Both the position numbers and the translations under genes were made by a program. Positions 47,983 through 57,604 of a stretch of DNA of 64,000 bases are shown here, in pieces. Under the pieces are notes generated by a model. That model did no database searches. It saw nothing but the letters and a program-made list of their open reading frames with translations, and was not told the origin of the DNA. Source of the stretch: Flavobacterium rhamnosiphilum. GTDB taxonomy: Bacteria; Bacteroidota; Bacteroidia; Flavobacteriales; Flavobacteriaceae. The stretch spans positions 248,001-312,000 of the forward strand of contig NZ_SMLG01000001.1 in the NCBI RefSeq assembly GCF_004349195.1, written 5' to 3'. The number at the start of each line of letters is the position of its first letter. Within the stretch, counting starts at the first letter, position 1.

Positions 47983-49197
47983 TTAGGATAACATTAATTT
48001 AGCTTTTTTTATAGCCTCAACCATAACGTCAATTTCTTCTTTGGTATTATAAAAAGCAAATGATGCTCGTATCGTTCCGGGAATACAAAAGAAATTCATA
48101 ATCGGTTGCGCGCAATGATGACCCGTTCTTACGGCTATTCCTAATTTGTCAATTATTGTACCAATATCATAGGGATGAATTCCTTCAATATTAAACGAAA
48201 TTACAGAAGTTTTTGCTGCGGCTGTACCAAAAATTTTCAAACCTTCAATTTCCAGTAAGCGTTGCGTTCCATATTCCAGTAATTCCAGTTCTTGTTTTTG
48301 AATGTTTTCGAAACCAACTTCATTCAAATAATCAACGGCTGTTCCCAAAACAATTCCACCTGCAATATCAGGCGTTCCCGCTTCAAATTTATGGGGTAAA
48401 TCAGCATAAGTGGTTTTCTCGAAAGTCACTTCCTTAATCATTTCGCCCCCGCCTTGATAGGGCGGTAATTTATTCAGCCAAGCTTCTTTACCATATAAAA
48501 TTCCGGTACCTGTTGGTCCACACATTTTATGTCCTGAAAAAGCATAAAAATCGCAATCCAATTCCTGAACATCTGGTTTCAAATGTGGAACGGCTTGCGC
48601 TCCATCAATCAAAATCGCTGCTCCAACTTCATGCGCTTTGTCAATCATATATTTAATCGGATTGACAGTTCCAAGAGCATTCGAAATATGGTTTACGGTA
48701 ACGATTTTAGTTTTATCAGAAAGCAATTTGTCGTATTCAGACATAATCAATTCACCATTCTCATTCATCGGAATGACTTTTAGTGTCGCACCGGTTTTCT
48801 CGCATAACATTTGCCAAGGCACAATATTGCTGTGGTGTTCCAATGCGGAAACCAAGACTTCATCACCTGGTTTTAAAATCGAAGCAAATCCATTGGTCAC
48901 CAAATTAATTCCGTGCGTTGTTCCTGAAGTAAAAAGCACTTCATGAGCGAATTTGGCATTGATATGATTTTGAATTTTACCACGGGAAGCTTCATAAGCA
49001 TCGGTTGCCAGCTGACTCAACGTATGCACGCCGCGATGAATATTGGCATTAATTTCCTGATAATATTTTGAAATCGCATCAATCACAACTTGTGGTTTTT
49101 GCGAAGTAGCTCCGTTGTCAAAATAAACCAATGGTTTTCCGTTTACTTTCTGTGAAAGGATAGGAAAGTCGGCTCTAATTTTATGTATGTCTAACAT
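47983..49197 (-). CDS. sufS: Cysteine desulfurase SufS
   Basis: 404 residues. PLP-binding Lys is in FYAFSGHKMCGPTGTGILYG. The active-site Cys is in RTGHHCAQPIMNFF, the short-loop type II context. The N-terminal YFDNGATSQKP and RGVHTLSQLATDAYE are group II signatures. It removes sulfur from cysteine and passes it to SufE. It heads a transcript with the lipoprotein, sufE and further genes, and is separated from sufABCD by two unrelated plus-strand genes. Confidence 0.95.
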   Translation of the reverse strand: MLDIHKIRADFPILSQKVNGKPLVYFDNGATSQKPQVVIDAISKYYQEINANIHRGVHTLSQLATDAYEASRGKIQNHINAKFAHEVLFTSGTTHGINLVTNGFASILKPGDEVLVSALEHHSNIVPWQMLCEKTGATLKVIPMNENGELIMSEYDKLLSDKTKIVTVNHISNALGTVNPIKYMIDKAHEVGAAILIDGAQAVPHLKPDVQELDCDFYAFSGHKMCGPTGTGILYGKEAWLNKLPPYQGGGEMIKEVTFEKTTYADLPHKFEAGTPDIAGGIVLGTAVDYLNEVGFENIQKQELELLEYGTQRLLEIEGLKIFGTAAAKTSVISFNIEGIHPYDIGTIIDKLGIAVRTGHHCAQPIMNFFCIPGTIRASFAFYNTKEEIDVMVEAIKKAKLMLS

Positions 49198-49580
49198 TTA
49201 TCTGCTTGTTTTTATTGTTTTTATTGGTCAGATAGAACGCCAATAATGACAATCTTTTAAAATAATCAAAATTCTAATTTGCGTTTCTTTATTTAGAATT
49301 TTTCTAAATACAAAAGTAATAAAAACTAAATTGTTTCAGGCATCAATTCGCCAATTTACTTCTATTAATTTCAGGGTTTTATTTAAATTAATTTCGTGAA
49401 TTCGTGACTAAAAAATAATTATATTGCATTGTTTTACAATTAGCTACTATGAAATGAGCATAATAAAAACTCGATGAAAAAACGGATGAAGATATGCGAA
49501 ACGAAGTTCAATGACACACAAAAAACAATATCAACGGTCATTAATTCCATATTCCGATAAAAAACAAATATTAACTACGT
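49198..49580. other. Intergenic region between divergent sufS and serine hydrolase
   Basis: 383 AT-rich bases. On the minus strand TACTTTTG (plus 49311-49318) could be a -7 box for sufS. No ORF, hairpin terminator or riboswitch recognised. Confidence 0.35.
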
Positions 49581-50957
49581 ATGAAAAAATTCTTCAAATT
49601 TGTTGGTTTTGCCTCTTTTATCGGAATCTTTTATTTTGGATTCACGACTTATCCAAAGTTGGATTTAATTTCTGGCTTTTCAGCCAAAAGTATCGCTTCG
49701 GGACATTTTATTGATAATCGTTCCCAGGAAATGATTGAGAAAGGTGACAATGATATCGATATGATTGATTTGGCCAAAAACAAAATTGAAGCTATCGGAA
49801 AGTTTGCCGCTGCTTCGGTTTACGGTTTGAAAGAACGAAAAGCAATTTATCGCGAAGGTTTGGGCGCCACTTTAATTAACGATGATTTTGATATTACAAA
49901 ACCATATTTAGTTCCCAAAAGAACAAAATTGAACAACAATTTACCTTTTCCGTATGGAAATATTGAACCCAAGGACACCGTTTTTAGTAACATTGATTAT
50001 GTCAAATTAAATGCGGCTGTCGCCAATGCTTTTGATATTAAAGACGACTCGAGCCTAAAAGGCGAACAGGCGAAGCAAATTAAAAAAAGAACGCGTTCCC
50101 TTTTAGTGATTTATAAAGACAAAATCATTGCCGAAAAGTACGATACCGGTTTTGATAAAAACAGTAAATTATTAGGGTGGTCCATGACAAAAAGCATTAC
50201 AGCCACAATGTTCGGAATTTTGGAAAAACAAAGAAAATTTGATATTGATGATTCTGCTCCAATTCCAGAATGGGCGAATGATAAACGTAAATTGATTACA
50301 ACAAGCGATTTGCTACACATGAATTCCGGTTTACAATGGGTAGAGGATTACAATACTATTTCTGATGCTACCAAAATGCTTTTTCAGGCCGAAGATATGA
50401 CTCGGGTACAACTAGAGAAACCGGCGGAGTATAAACCCAATATGCGCTGGAATTATTCTTCAGGAACGACTAATTTACTTTCCGGGATTTTGCGGAAGCA
50501 GTTCAAAACGCATCAGGAATATTTAGATTTCTGGTATTCCGCTTTGATTGATAAAATAGGAATGAATTCTATGGTGATTGAAACAGATATGGCCGGAAAT
50601 TATGTGGGTTCGTCCTACGGTTGGGCTACAACCCGAGATTGGTCAAAATTTGGATTGTTGTATTTGCACAAAGGCAACTGGAACGGTGAACAAATTTTCA
50701 ACGAAAATTGGGCGAAATACGTTGCAACTCCTACGAATAGATCTGAGGGAAGATACGGAGGACATTTTTGGCTCAATGCCGGTGGACATTTCCCAGATGT
50801 CCCAAGAGATATGTATTACTGTAGCGGTTTTCAAGGACAAATGGTGGCGATTATTCCGTCACTTGATTTAGTAATCGTACGAATGGGGTTGAAGGAAGAA
50901 TCTGAATTTGATTTTAATGGAATGTTGAAAGGGATTATTGGGAGTTTGAAGAAGTAA
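49581..50957 (+). CDS. Serine hydrolase (class C beta-lactamase/esterase fold)
   Basis: 458 residues. An N-terminal hydrophobic helix (FFKFVGFASFIGIFYFGF) anchors it in the membrane. The penicillin-binding-type core has the SxxK motif SMTK (GWSMTKSITATMFGIL), YSS as the second motif (WNYSSGTTNLLSGIL) and GFQGQ near the end in place of KTG. Members include esterases, D-aminopeptidases and 6-aminohexanoate-dimer hydrolases. The long N-terminal 150 residues are not assigned. It is an isolated gene splitting the two suf transcripts. Confidence 0.85.
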   Translation: MKKFFKFVGFASFIGIFYFGFTTYPKLDLISGFSAKSIASGHFIDNRSQEMIEKGDNDIDMIDLAKNKIEAIGKFAAASVYGLKERKAIYREGLGATLINDDFDITKPYLVPKRTKLNNNLPFPYGNIEPKDTVFSNIDYVKLNAAVANAFDIKDDSSLKGEQAKQIKKRTRSLLVIYKDKIIAEKYDTGFDKNSKLLGWSMTKSITATMFGILEKQRKFDIDDSAPIPEWANDKRKLITTSDLLHMNSGLQWVEDYNTISDATKMLFQAEDMTRVQLEKPAEYKPNMRWNYSSGTTNLLSGILRKQFKTHQEYLDFWYSALIDKIGMNSMVIETDMAGNYVGSSYGWATTRDWSKFGLLYLHKGNWNGEQIFNENWAKYVATPTNRSEGRYGGHFWLNAGGHFPDVPRDMYYCSGFQGQMVAIIPSLDLVIVRMGLKEESEFDFNGMLKGIIGSLKK

Positions 50958-51080
50958 AAAAACATCTTGTACTGAATTTTAATAAGTAATCGTATTTTTT
51001 AACAAAAATCAGCATAGTTGTTGTTAAAATTTATAAATATGCTTAAAATGTTATACATTGGTCTAATAAAAAACATTAAC

Positions 51081-51773
51081 ATGAAAAAAATTACTTTATT
51101 AGCATTGTTTACATTGCTTTTTTCCTCCTTATTAATTACATCTTGTTCTAGTGATGATTCTGTTTCTGATGATTCAAATGGGGTTTCGAGTGGCGATTAT
51201 TGGCCTTTAGCTATAAACAATCAATGGATTTATAATGAAAATGGTTCCGTAGCTTCTCCTGTGAAAATCACAGGCACAGATAATTTTGGAGGAACCGCTT
51301 ATTATCGACTTTCAACTGATAATGCCTATAATTTACAAGTTTGGGCGGCTAAAAAAGGAGCGACTTATTTTTTAAGGACAGGAGAATTAAATCTGACTGA
51401 AAATGGTATTACTGTTAAAATGAGTGCTTATGAATTGCCAGTGCTGAAAGATAATTTGGCGGTTAATGAACAATGGAGTGGTAATGTTATTTCAAAGGTA
51501 AGTGTGACAAATGGTTCTGCTTCATCTTCTTTTGATACAACTATAAAATATTTGGGGATTATATTAGAAAAAGATGCAAGTATAACGGTGAATGGTACGG
51601 TTTATACGAGTGTCATTAAAATGAGTTTTAGACAAGAAGTAAATTTCCAAGGCCAAACTACTATTACAGAATCAGTATATTGGTATGCAAAAGGAGTTGG
51701 ACCAGTAAAATCAATAAATACTATTAATGGGAGTACGGTAGAAAGTACTTTGGTTAGTTATATTATTAATTAA
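51081..51773 (+). CDS. Hypothetical lipoprotein
   Basis: 230 residues from the ATG at 51081 (MKKITLLALFTLLFSSLLIT, then SC); an upstream in-frame ATG at 51018 would add a poor leader. Lipobox TSC (Cys22) followed by a Ser/Asp-rich linker. Body: YWPLAINNQWIYNENGSV, YYRLSTDNAYNLQVWAAKKG and VYWYAKGVGPVKSINTINGS. The NQW...Y and GVGPVK pattern is common in uncharacterised surface lipoproteins. Function unknown. Confidence 0.7.
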   Translation: MKKITLLALFTLLFSSLLITSCSSDDSVSDDSNGVSSGDYWPLAINNQWIYNENGSVASPVKITGTDNFGGTAYYRLSTDNAYNLQVWAAKKGATYFLRTGELNLTENGITVKMSAYELPVLKDNLAVNEQWSGNVISKVSVTNGSASSSFDTTIKYLGIILEKDASITVNGTVYTSVIKMSFRQEVNFQGQTTITESVYWYAKGVGPVKSINTINGSTVESTLVSYIIN

Positions 51774-51927
51774 GTAATTAAAGCAGAGATTTTTTAGCCC
51801 CGATAGAAATGAAAATCCTTTTTGAGGTTTTTACCGAAAAAAGATTACTTCACCAATTTGATATTTTATTTTGGTGTTCAGTGAATTTCATTTGTAATGG
51901 ATAGCGGGATTAGCTCCTAAAAAAACA

Positions 51928-51960
51928 AACCCGACAAATTTCTAAAATCTGTCGGGTTTT
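51928..51960. terminator. Terminator between the lipoprotein and sufD
   Basis: CCCGACA (51930-51936) / TGTCGGG (51950-51956) with T tract on the plus side and A tract on the other, between convergent genes. Confidence 0.85.
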
Positions 51961-51983
51961 TAATATCTATTTTTGGAATTATA

Positions 51984-53300
51984 CTACAAATCAAATCCCA
52001 ATTTCACGCCTAATTTATTGGCGATAATCGTGGTGATTCGTTGTTTTAATTCTGGTATTTTAATGTTTTCGATAACTGCATTCGAGAACGCATACATCAA
52101 TAACGCTTTGGCTTCTTTTTTAGGGATTCCACGTTGTTGCATGTAGAACATAGCAGTTTCATCCAATTGTCCAACAGTACAACCGTGAGAACATTTTACG
52201 TCATCAGCAAAAATTTCCAATTGTGGTTTCGCGTTTATAGTCGCTTTGTCGCTCAATAAAATGTTATTGCTTTTTTGGAATGCATTCGTTTTTTGAGCAT
52301 CTTTCTCCACATACACTTTTCCGTTGAAAACTCCTGTAGAACGATCAGCATAGATTCCTTTATAATCTTGGAAACTTTCGCAATTTGGAGTCGAATGTTT
52401 CACCAAAGTATAATGATCTACGTGTTGCTTTTCGCCTATAATCGTTATTCCGTTTAAGGTACTTGTCAATCGTTCCCCAAAGTGATAAAAATTCAAGTTG
52501 TTTCTCGTTAAGTTCCCTCCAAAAGAGAAGGTATGAACCGAAACGTGACTTTCTTTTTGTTGCGAAACGTAGGTGTTGTCAATTAAATTCGCTTCAAGCG
52601 TATCGTTTTGAATTTTGTAATAATCAACGATAGCACGTTTTTGGGCAAAAATCTCGGTAACCGAATTCGTTAGCACTGGATTTTCGTTTAAACTTTGATG
52701 ACGCTCGATAATTTGAACATGAGAATTCTCCCCAACAATCACCAAGTTTCTTGGTTGAACCAAAAGTGCCGCTTCGTTACCTGTTGAGAAATACATAATC
52801 TCAATAGGTTTGTCAGCCACTTTACTTTTTGGAATGTTGATATAGGCTCCTTCATTGGCGAAAGCCGTATTCAATGAAGTTAAACTTTCGTCTTTGCTGG
52901 CAATTTGATTAAAATACGTATCAATAATCATTTTGTATTTTGGTTTGGTCAATGCCGATGACATCAAGCAAACATCAATTCCTTCGTGTGTTGTTGACGA
53001 TAAATGCGAACTGAAAACACCATCAATAAACACCACTTTATAGGTGTCTATTTCGTGTAAAAAGTATTTTTTTACGTGGTTGAATTCAACTGCATTTTCT
53101 TGCTTTGGAAAAACGGTAAAGTCATTTTTTAAAATGGCGTTTAGCGAAGTGTATTTCCAAGCTTCGTCTTTTTTGGTTGGGAAACCTTTATCTTCAAAGT
53201 TTTTTATGGCGGCAGTTCTCACATCATGAAGTTCGGAGTGAACATCAATACGCTCTTCGAAAGCCATAAAAGACGATAGTAATTTTTCTTTCAATTCCAT
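51984..53300 (-). CDS. sufD: Fe-S scaffold protein SufD
   Basis: 438 residues. The SufBD beta-helix core contains GENSHVQIIERHQSL, FQDYKGIYADRSTGVFNGKV and the C-terminal CSHGCTVGQLDETAMFYMQQ, RGIPKKEAKALLMYAF block shared with SufB. SufD joins SufB and SufC2 in the assembly complex, where it aids iron entry. It follows sufC after 84 bases containing a palindromic repeat. Last gene of the sufABCD transcript. Confidence 0.94.
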   Translation of the reverse strand: MELKEKLLSSFMAFEERIDVHSELHDVRTAAIKNFEDKGFPTKKDEAWKYTSLNAILKNDFTVFPKQENAVEFNHVKKYFLHEIDTYKVVFIDGVFSSHLSSTTHEGIDVCLMSSALTKPKYKMIIDTYFNQIASKDESLTSLNTAFANEGAYINIPKSKVADKPIEIMYFSTGNEAALLVQPRNLVIVGENSHVQIIERHQSLNENPVLTNSVTEIFAQKRAIVDYYKIQNDTLEANLIDNTYVSQQKESHVSVHTFSFGGNLTRNNLNFYHFGERLTSTLNGITIIGEKQHVDHYTLVKHSTPNCESFQDYKGIYADRSTGVFNGKVYVEKDAQKTNAFQKSNNILLSDKATINAKPQLEIFADDVKCSHGCTVGQLDETAMFYMQQRGIPKKEAKALLMYAFSNAVIENIKIPELKQRITTIIANKLGVKLGFDL

Positions 53301-53340
53301 TTTTGGTAGTTGTAAGTTATGAGTTATAAGTTATGAGTGC

Positions 53341-53358
53341 TTCCGATAGCTATCGGAA
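53341..53358. repeat. 18-bp perfect palindrome between sufC and sufD
   Basis: TTCCGATAGCTATCGGAA is fully self-complementary. Imperfect direct repeats (GTAAGTTATGAG/GTTATAAGTTATGAG and AACTGCAAACT twice) surround it. The CCGATAGCTATCGG core is the kind of dispersed palindrome seen in flavobacterial intergenic DNA. Confidence 0.55.
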
Positions 53359-53384
53359 CTGCAAACTGTAACTGCAAACTAATT

Positions 53385-54137
53385 TTACGCTTCTTGTTCT
53401 TGTTTAATCCAGTCGTATCCTTTTTCTTCCAGTTCGTGCGCTAATTCTTTTCCTCCGGATTTTACAATTTTTCCGTTGTATAACACGTGAACAAAATCAG
53501 GCACGATATAATCTAATAATCTTTGGTAGTGCGTGATCACTACGATGGCATTTTTGTCACTTTTTAGTTTGTTAACGCCATTAGCAACAATACGCAAGGC
53601 ATCAATGTCCAATCCAGAATCGGTTTCATCAAGAATAGCCAATTTTGGTTCCAACATCGCCATTTGGAAAATTTCGTTACGTTTTTTCTCTCCACCAGAA
53701 AAACCTTCGTTTAGAGAACGAGACAAAAATTTTCTGTCAATTTCTAATAATTCCGATTTCTCACGAATCACTTTCAACATATCTTTAGCCGGCATTTCTT
53801 CCAGACCGTTTGCTTTACGCGTTTCGTTGATGGCTGTTCTTATGAAGTTCGTTACTGAAACTCCTGGAATTTCCACCGGATATTGGAACGATAAAAACAC
53901 TCCTTTATGTGCTCTTTCTTCTGGTGCCAATTCAGAAAGGTCTTCTCCGTCTAAAGAGATTTCGCCTGCGGTTACTTCGTAGTTTTCGTTTCCTGCAATA
54001 ATGGAAGCAAGAGTACTTTTTCCGGCACCGTTTGGTCCCATTATCGCGTGAATTTCTCCCGCTTTTACTTCAAGGTTAATCCCTTTTAATATTTCTTTAT
54101 CCCCAATTGAGGCGTGTAAATTTTTGATACTTAACAT
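53385..54137 (-). CDS. sufC: Fe-S assembly ATPase SufC
   Basis: 250 residues. ABC ATPase with Walker A GPNGAGKS (residues 35-42), signature SGGEKKRNE, Walker B LAILDE and the SufC-type end [20 protein letters not shown]. It drives conformational change of the SufBD scaffold. It lies after the flavodoxin-like gene and before sufD. Length and motifs are canonical. Confidence 0.96.
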   Translation of the reverse strand: MLSIKNLHASIGDKEILKGINLEVKAGEIHAIMGPNGAGKSTLASIIAGNENYEVTAGEISLDGEDLSELAPEERAHKGVFLSFQYPVEIPGVSVTNFIRTAINETRKANGLEEMPAKDMLKVIREKSELLEIDRKFLSRSLNEGFSGGEKKRNEIFQMAMLEPKLAILDETDSGLDIDALRIVANGVNKLKSDKNAIVVITHYQRLLDYIVPDFVHVLYNGKIVKSGGKELAHELEEKGYDWIKQEQEA

Positions 54138-54173
54138 TTGTTTCTTTAATTTTAAAAGGATTTAAATTCTCTT

Positions 54174-54662
54174 TTATTCTAAAATACTATTGATGCGTTC
54201 TTGGTCTTTTATTGTTTGATAGGACAAATGCTTTTCTCCTAAATATTTTATTCCTAAATAGTCCGCTGATAATCGAAAGGGTAAATAAAAATCATAATCC
54301 AATTGATCTTCATCAGAATTTGAAATTACAAACATATTTTTACCTCTTAATTTTCGACCTAATTCTTTTTCGATTCTGATTAAATCAGAAAAACGGTCAA
54401 AAAACACTTTCATTATTCCGCTCATCGCATACCAGTAAACGGGTGTTGCAAAAACTAGCGTGTCATATTTTTCAATAATTGAAGTTATTAAAGGCAAAAA
54501 ATCATCGGCTCTATTTTCGCTTTCATAATCATAATAGGAAATAGAATAATCTCTTAAATCAATAACATCAGCATTTATTTGTTTGGAAATTTTATCAACT
54601 ATTTTTGAAGTATTTCCATTGCTTCTGGAAGAACCGACAATAATAACTTTCGTGTTTCCCAT
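54174..54662 (-). CDS. Flavodoxin-like NAD(P)H-dependent reductase within the suf operon
   Basis: 162 residues from MGNTKVIIVGSSRSNGNTSK, which contains the FMN-phosphate loop SSRSNGNTSK. Then DTLVFATPVYWYAMSGIMKV, FFDRFSDL is the typical FMN-reductase/flavodoxin_2 segment (P-x-Y-W). An ATG nine codons upstream would overlap sufB. It is placed between sufB and sufC, unusual for a suf operon. It might supply electrons for cluster assembly, or it may be an unrelated quinone/azo-reductase-like enzyme that entered the operon. Confidence 0.8.
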   Translation of the reverse strand: MGNTKVIIVGSSRSNGNTSKIVDKISKQINADVIDLRDYSISYYDYESENRADDFLPLITSIIEKYDTLVFATPVYWYAMSGIMKVFFDRFSDLIRIEKELGRKLRGKNMFVISNSDEDQLDYDFYLPFRLSADYLGIKYLGEKHLSYQTIKDQERINSILE

Positions 54663-54669
54663 ATTCAAA

Positions 54670-56118
54670 TTATCCAACACTTCCCTCAAGAGAAATTTCT
54701 AATAATTTTTGTGCTTCTACGGCGAATTCCATTGGTAACTTATTCAAAACCTCTTTACTGAAACCGTTTACGATTAAAGCAATGGCTTTTTCGGTTGGAA
54801 TTCCACGTTGGTTGCAATAGAAAACTTGGTCTTCGCCAATTTTACTTGTGGTAGCCTCATGTTCGATTTTTGCCGATGGATTTTTACTTTCGATATAAGG
54901 GAAAGTATGTGCGCCACAATTGTTCCCCATTAATAACGAGTCACATTGTGAAAAATTTCTGGCGTTATCTGCTCTAGCACTAATTTGTACCAAACCTCTA
55001 TAGCTGTTTTGTGATCTTCCCGCAGAAATTCCTTTAGAAATAATGGTCGATTTAGAGTTTTTACCTAAATGGATCATTTTGGTTCCTGTATCGGCTTGTT
55101 GGAAATTATTGGTAACAGCAATCGAATAAAATTCTCCTACTGAATTATCTCCTTTTAAAATAACAGAAGGATATTTCCAAGTTATCGCTGAACCTGTTTC
55201 AACTTGTGTCCAAGAAATTTTTGCGTTTTTCTCGCAGATTCCTCTTTTGGTCACAAAATTAAAAACCCCACCTTTTCCTTCTTTATTTCCAGGATACCAG
55301 TTTTGTACGGTTGAATATTTGATTTCGGCATCGTCCAATGCAATTAATTCTACCACTGCTGCGTGCAATTGATTTTCATCACGACTTGGAGCAGTACAAC
55401 CTTCGAGGTAACTTACATAACTCCCTTCATCGGCAACTAATAATGTTCGCTCGAATTGTCCTGTTCCAGCTTGATTGATTCTAAAATAAGTCGAAAGTTC
55501 CATTGGGCAACGAACGCCTTTTGGAATATAACAGAAAGAACCGTCAGAGAAAACTGCCGAATTCAACGCCGCATAAAAGTTATCTTTTTGTGGCACAACC
55601 GTTCCTAAATATTTACGAACTAATTCTGGATGCTCTTTGATGGCTTCAGAAATACTCATAAAGATTATTCCTTTTTCTCCTAATGTTTTCTTGAAAGTAG
55701 TCGCTACTGAAACCGAATCGACTACAATATCCATAGCTACATTATTCATCATCTTTTGCTCATCGACAGAGATGCCTAGCTTTTTGTACATTTCTAAAAG
55801 TTCAGGATCTACATCGTCCAATGTTTTATTAGGATCTACCGCTTTTGGAGCTGAATAATAGGAAATAGCCTGAAAATCAGGTTTTGTATAATGCACATTA
55901 GCCCATTCTGGCTCTGTCATTTGCTCCCAAGCACGAAAAGCCTCCAGACGCCAATCGGTCATCCATTGAGGTTCTCCTTTTTTATGGGATATGGCACGAA
56001 CAATATCTTCATTTAAACCAATAGGAAACGTTTCTGATTCTAATTCGGTGTAAAATCCGTATTCGTATTCTTTATTTTCGAGTTCGATTTTTAAGTCGTC
56101 TTCTGTGTATTTGCTCAT
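54670..56118 (-). CDS. sufB: Fe-S scaffold protein SufB
   Basis: 482 residues. SufB signatures include [59 protein letters not shown], and the C-terminal [40 protein letters not shown]. Cys in YLEGC and CGAH lie at the positions used for cluster assembly. It follows sufA with a 51-base gap holding a strong palindrome. Central scaffold of the SufBC2D complex. Confidence 0.96.
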   Translation of the reverse strand: MSKYTEDDLKIELENKEYEYGFYTELESETFPIGLNEDIVRAISHKKGEPQWMTDWRLEAFRAWEQMTEPEWANVHYTKPDFQAISYYSAPKAVDPNKTLDDVDPELLEMYKKLGISVDEQKMMNNVAMDIVVDSVSVATTFKKTLGEKGIIFMSISEAIKEHPELVRKYLGTVVPQKDNFYAALNSAVFSDGSFCYIPKGVRCPMELSTYFRINQAGTGQFERTLLVADEGSYVSYLEGCTAPSRDENQLHAAVVELIALDDAEIKYSTVQNWYPGNKEGKGGVFNFVTKRGICEKNAKISWTQVETGSAITWKYPSVILKGDNSVGEFYSIAVTNNFQQADTGTKMIHLGKNSKSTIISKGISAGRSQNSYRGLVQISARADNARNFSQCDSLLMGNNCGAHTFPYIESKNPSAKIEHEATTSKIGEDQVFYCNQRGIPTEKAIALIVNGFSKEVLNKLPMEFAVEAQKLLEISLEGSVG

Positions 56119-56133
56119 TTTGTATGTTTATTT

Positions 56134-56164
56134 ACCCTTTCAGGGTTTAAAACCCTGAAAGGGT
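56134..56164. repeat. 15-bp perfect inverted repeat between sufA and sufB
   Basis: ACCCTTTCAGGGTTT (56134-56148), one base, then its exact complement (56150-56164). In mRNA it would form a long hairpin between the two genes. It could set the sufA:sufB ratio through attenuation or mRNA processing, or be a dispersed palindrome. Confidence 0.6.
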
Positions 56165-56169
56165 ATTTT

Positions 56170-56499
56170 TTAAAGTGAAAACGATTCTCCGCATCCACAG
56201 GTTCTATTGGCATTTGGGTTGTTGAAAACAAACCCTTTGCCATTTATTCCTCCTGAGAATTCTAATATTGTTCCGGCTAAGTACAGAAAAGATTTTTTTT
56301 CTACAGCAATAGTGATATCGTTGTCAACAAAAATTTTATCGTCTTCGTTTTTTGTTTTATCAAATTTTAAATCATAAGACAATCCAGAACATCCGCCGCT
56401 TTTTACACCAACTCTTACGTAGTCGATTGCAGCGTCAAAACCATCATCTTTCATTAAATCGATGATTTTTTTTCTTGCAGTGTCAGAAACTTTTATCAT
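56170..56499 (-). CDS. sufA: A-type Fe-S carrier (SufA/HesB/IscA)
   Basis: 109 residues. The three conserved cysteines are present: GGCSGLSYDL and the C-terminal CGCGESF. FNNPNANRTCGCGESFSL is the A-type signature. It carries clusters from SufBCD to target proteins. It heads the sufA-sufB-(reductase)-sufC-sufD transcript; a TATCTTTG promoter box lies about 31 bases upstream. Confidence 0.93.
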   Translation of the reverse strand: MIKVSDTARKKIIDLMKDDGFDAAIDYVRVGVKSGGCSGLSYDLKFDKTKNEDDKIFVDNDITIAVEKKSFLYLAGTILEFSGGINGKGFVFNNPNANRTCGCGESFSL

Positions 56500-56529
56500 A
56501 GCTTATATTGATTTTGTCTAAATTAAGCA

Positions 56530-56537
56530 CAAAGATA
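56530..56537 (-). promoter_or_regulatory. -7 promoter box of the suf operon
   Basis: CAAAGATA on the plus strand is TATCTTTG on the minus strand, matching TAnnTTTG, 31 bases upstream of sufA. A -33 TTG at standard spacing is not obvious. Confidence 0.45.
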
Positions 56538-56668
56538 GTGTATAAAAAGCTTTTTCCATAATTGATGCGATTTTTATAACCAATGCAAAAATAGAAAAAA
56601 CCTATTTGAAACGACTAAAAGCGTTTGAATTCCTTAACTTTGGTTCCTCTCGAAAAAAATAAAAAAAC

Positions 56669-57529
56669 ATGAAATTATATCCTATAGAAACAGGCAATTT
56701 TAAATTGGATGGTGGTGCGATGTTTGGTGTGGTGCCAAAAACCATTTGGAACAGGACCAATCCAGCCGATGAAAACAATTTAATTGATATTGCGGCACGC
56801 TGTTTATTAATTGAAGATGGCAACCGACTGATCCTGATAGATACCGGAATGGGAAACAAACAATCTGAGAAATTTTTTGGTTATTATTCGCTTTGGGGAA
56901 CACATTCGATGGATAAATCGTTGGCGAAATACGGTTTTCATCGTGATGATGTAACTGATGTTTTCATGACGCATTTGCATTTTGATCATTGTGGCGGAAG
57001 CGTACAATGGAACGCGGACAAAACGGGGTACGAACCGGCGTTTAAAAATGCAAAATTCTGGAGCAATGAAAATCATTGGGAATGGGCAACCAAACCAAAT
57101 CCTAGAGAAAAAGCGTCCTTTCTATCCGAGAATATTTTGCCGATGCAGGAAAGTGGGCAGTTGCATTTTATCCAAAGACCGGAAGGGGATTTTTTAACAA
57201 CATCAGAATTGGGTTTTGGCATCTTCTTTGCTGATGGACATACCGAAAAGCAAATGATTCCGCACATTCAATATAAGGATAAGACAATCGTTTTTTGCGC
57301 TGATTTATTGGCGACAGCCGGACATATTCCAATTCCGTATGTGATGGGTTATGATACCAGACCTTTATTGACCATGCCAGAAAAAGAAAAATTCATGAAT
57401 GCGGCAGCTGATAATAATTATTATTTGTTCTTGGAACACGATGCACATAATGAAATAATAACCGTACAAAAAACCGAAAAAGGCGTTCGATTGAAAGAAA
57501 GATTTACCTGTAACGAAATCTTAACATAG
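56669..57529 (+). CDS. MBL-fold metallo-hydrolase
   Basis: 286 residues. The metal motif HLHFDHCGG (HxHxDH) lies at about residues 104-112. Further ligands are the His in FADGHTE, Asp in VFCADLLATAGH and the final His in FLEHDAH. NRLILIDTGMGNKQSEKFFG leads the fold. The N-terminal pattern (GNFKLDGGAMFGVVPKTIWN) fits the group near N-acyl-homoserine-lactone lactonases, but many members have other substrates. Cytoplasmic. Monocistronic. Confidence 0.88.
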   Translation: MKLYPIETGNFKLDGGAMFGVVPKTIWNRTNPADENNLIDIAARCLLIEDGNRLILIDTGMGNKQSEKFFGYYSLWGTHSMDKSLAKYGFHRDDVTDVFMTHLHFDHCGGSVQWNADKTGYEPAFKNAKFWSNENHWEWATKPNPREKASFLSENILPMQESGQLHFIQRPEGDFLTTSELGFGIFFADGHTEKQMIPHIQYKDKTIVFCADLLATAGHIPIPYVMGYDTRPLLTMPEKEKFMNAAADNNYYLFLEHDAHNEIITVQKTEKGVRLKERFTCNEILT

Positions 57530-57604
57530 TGTTAATCATAACCCCTTTTGTAACAAAAAAAATTATTTTAGACAAATATTTTAAAATCAACAAAAACATT
57601 TTCA

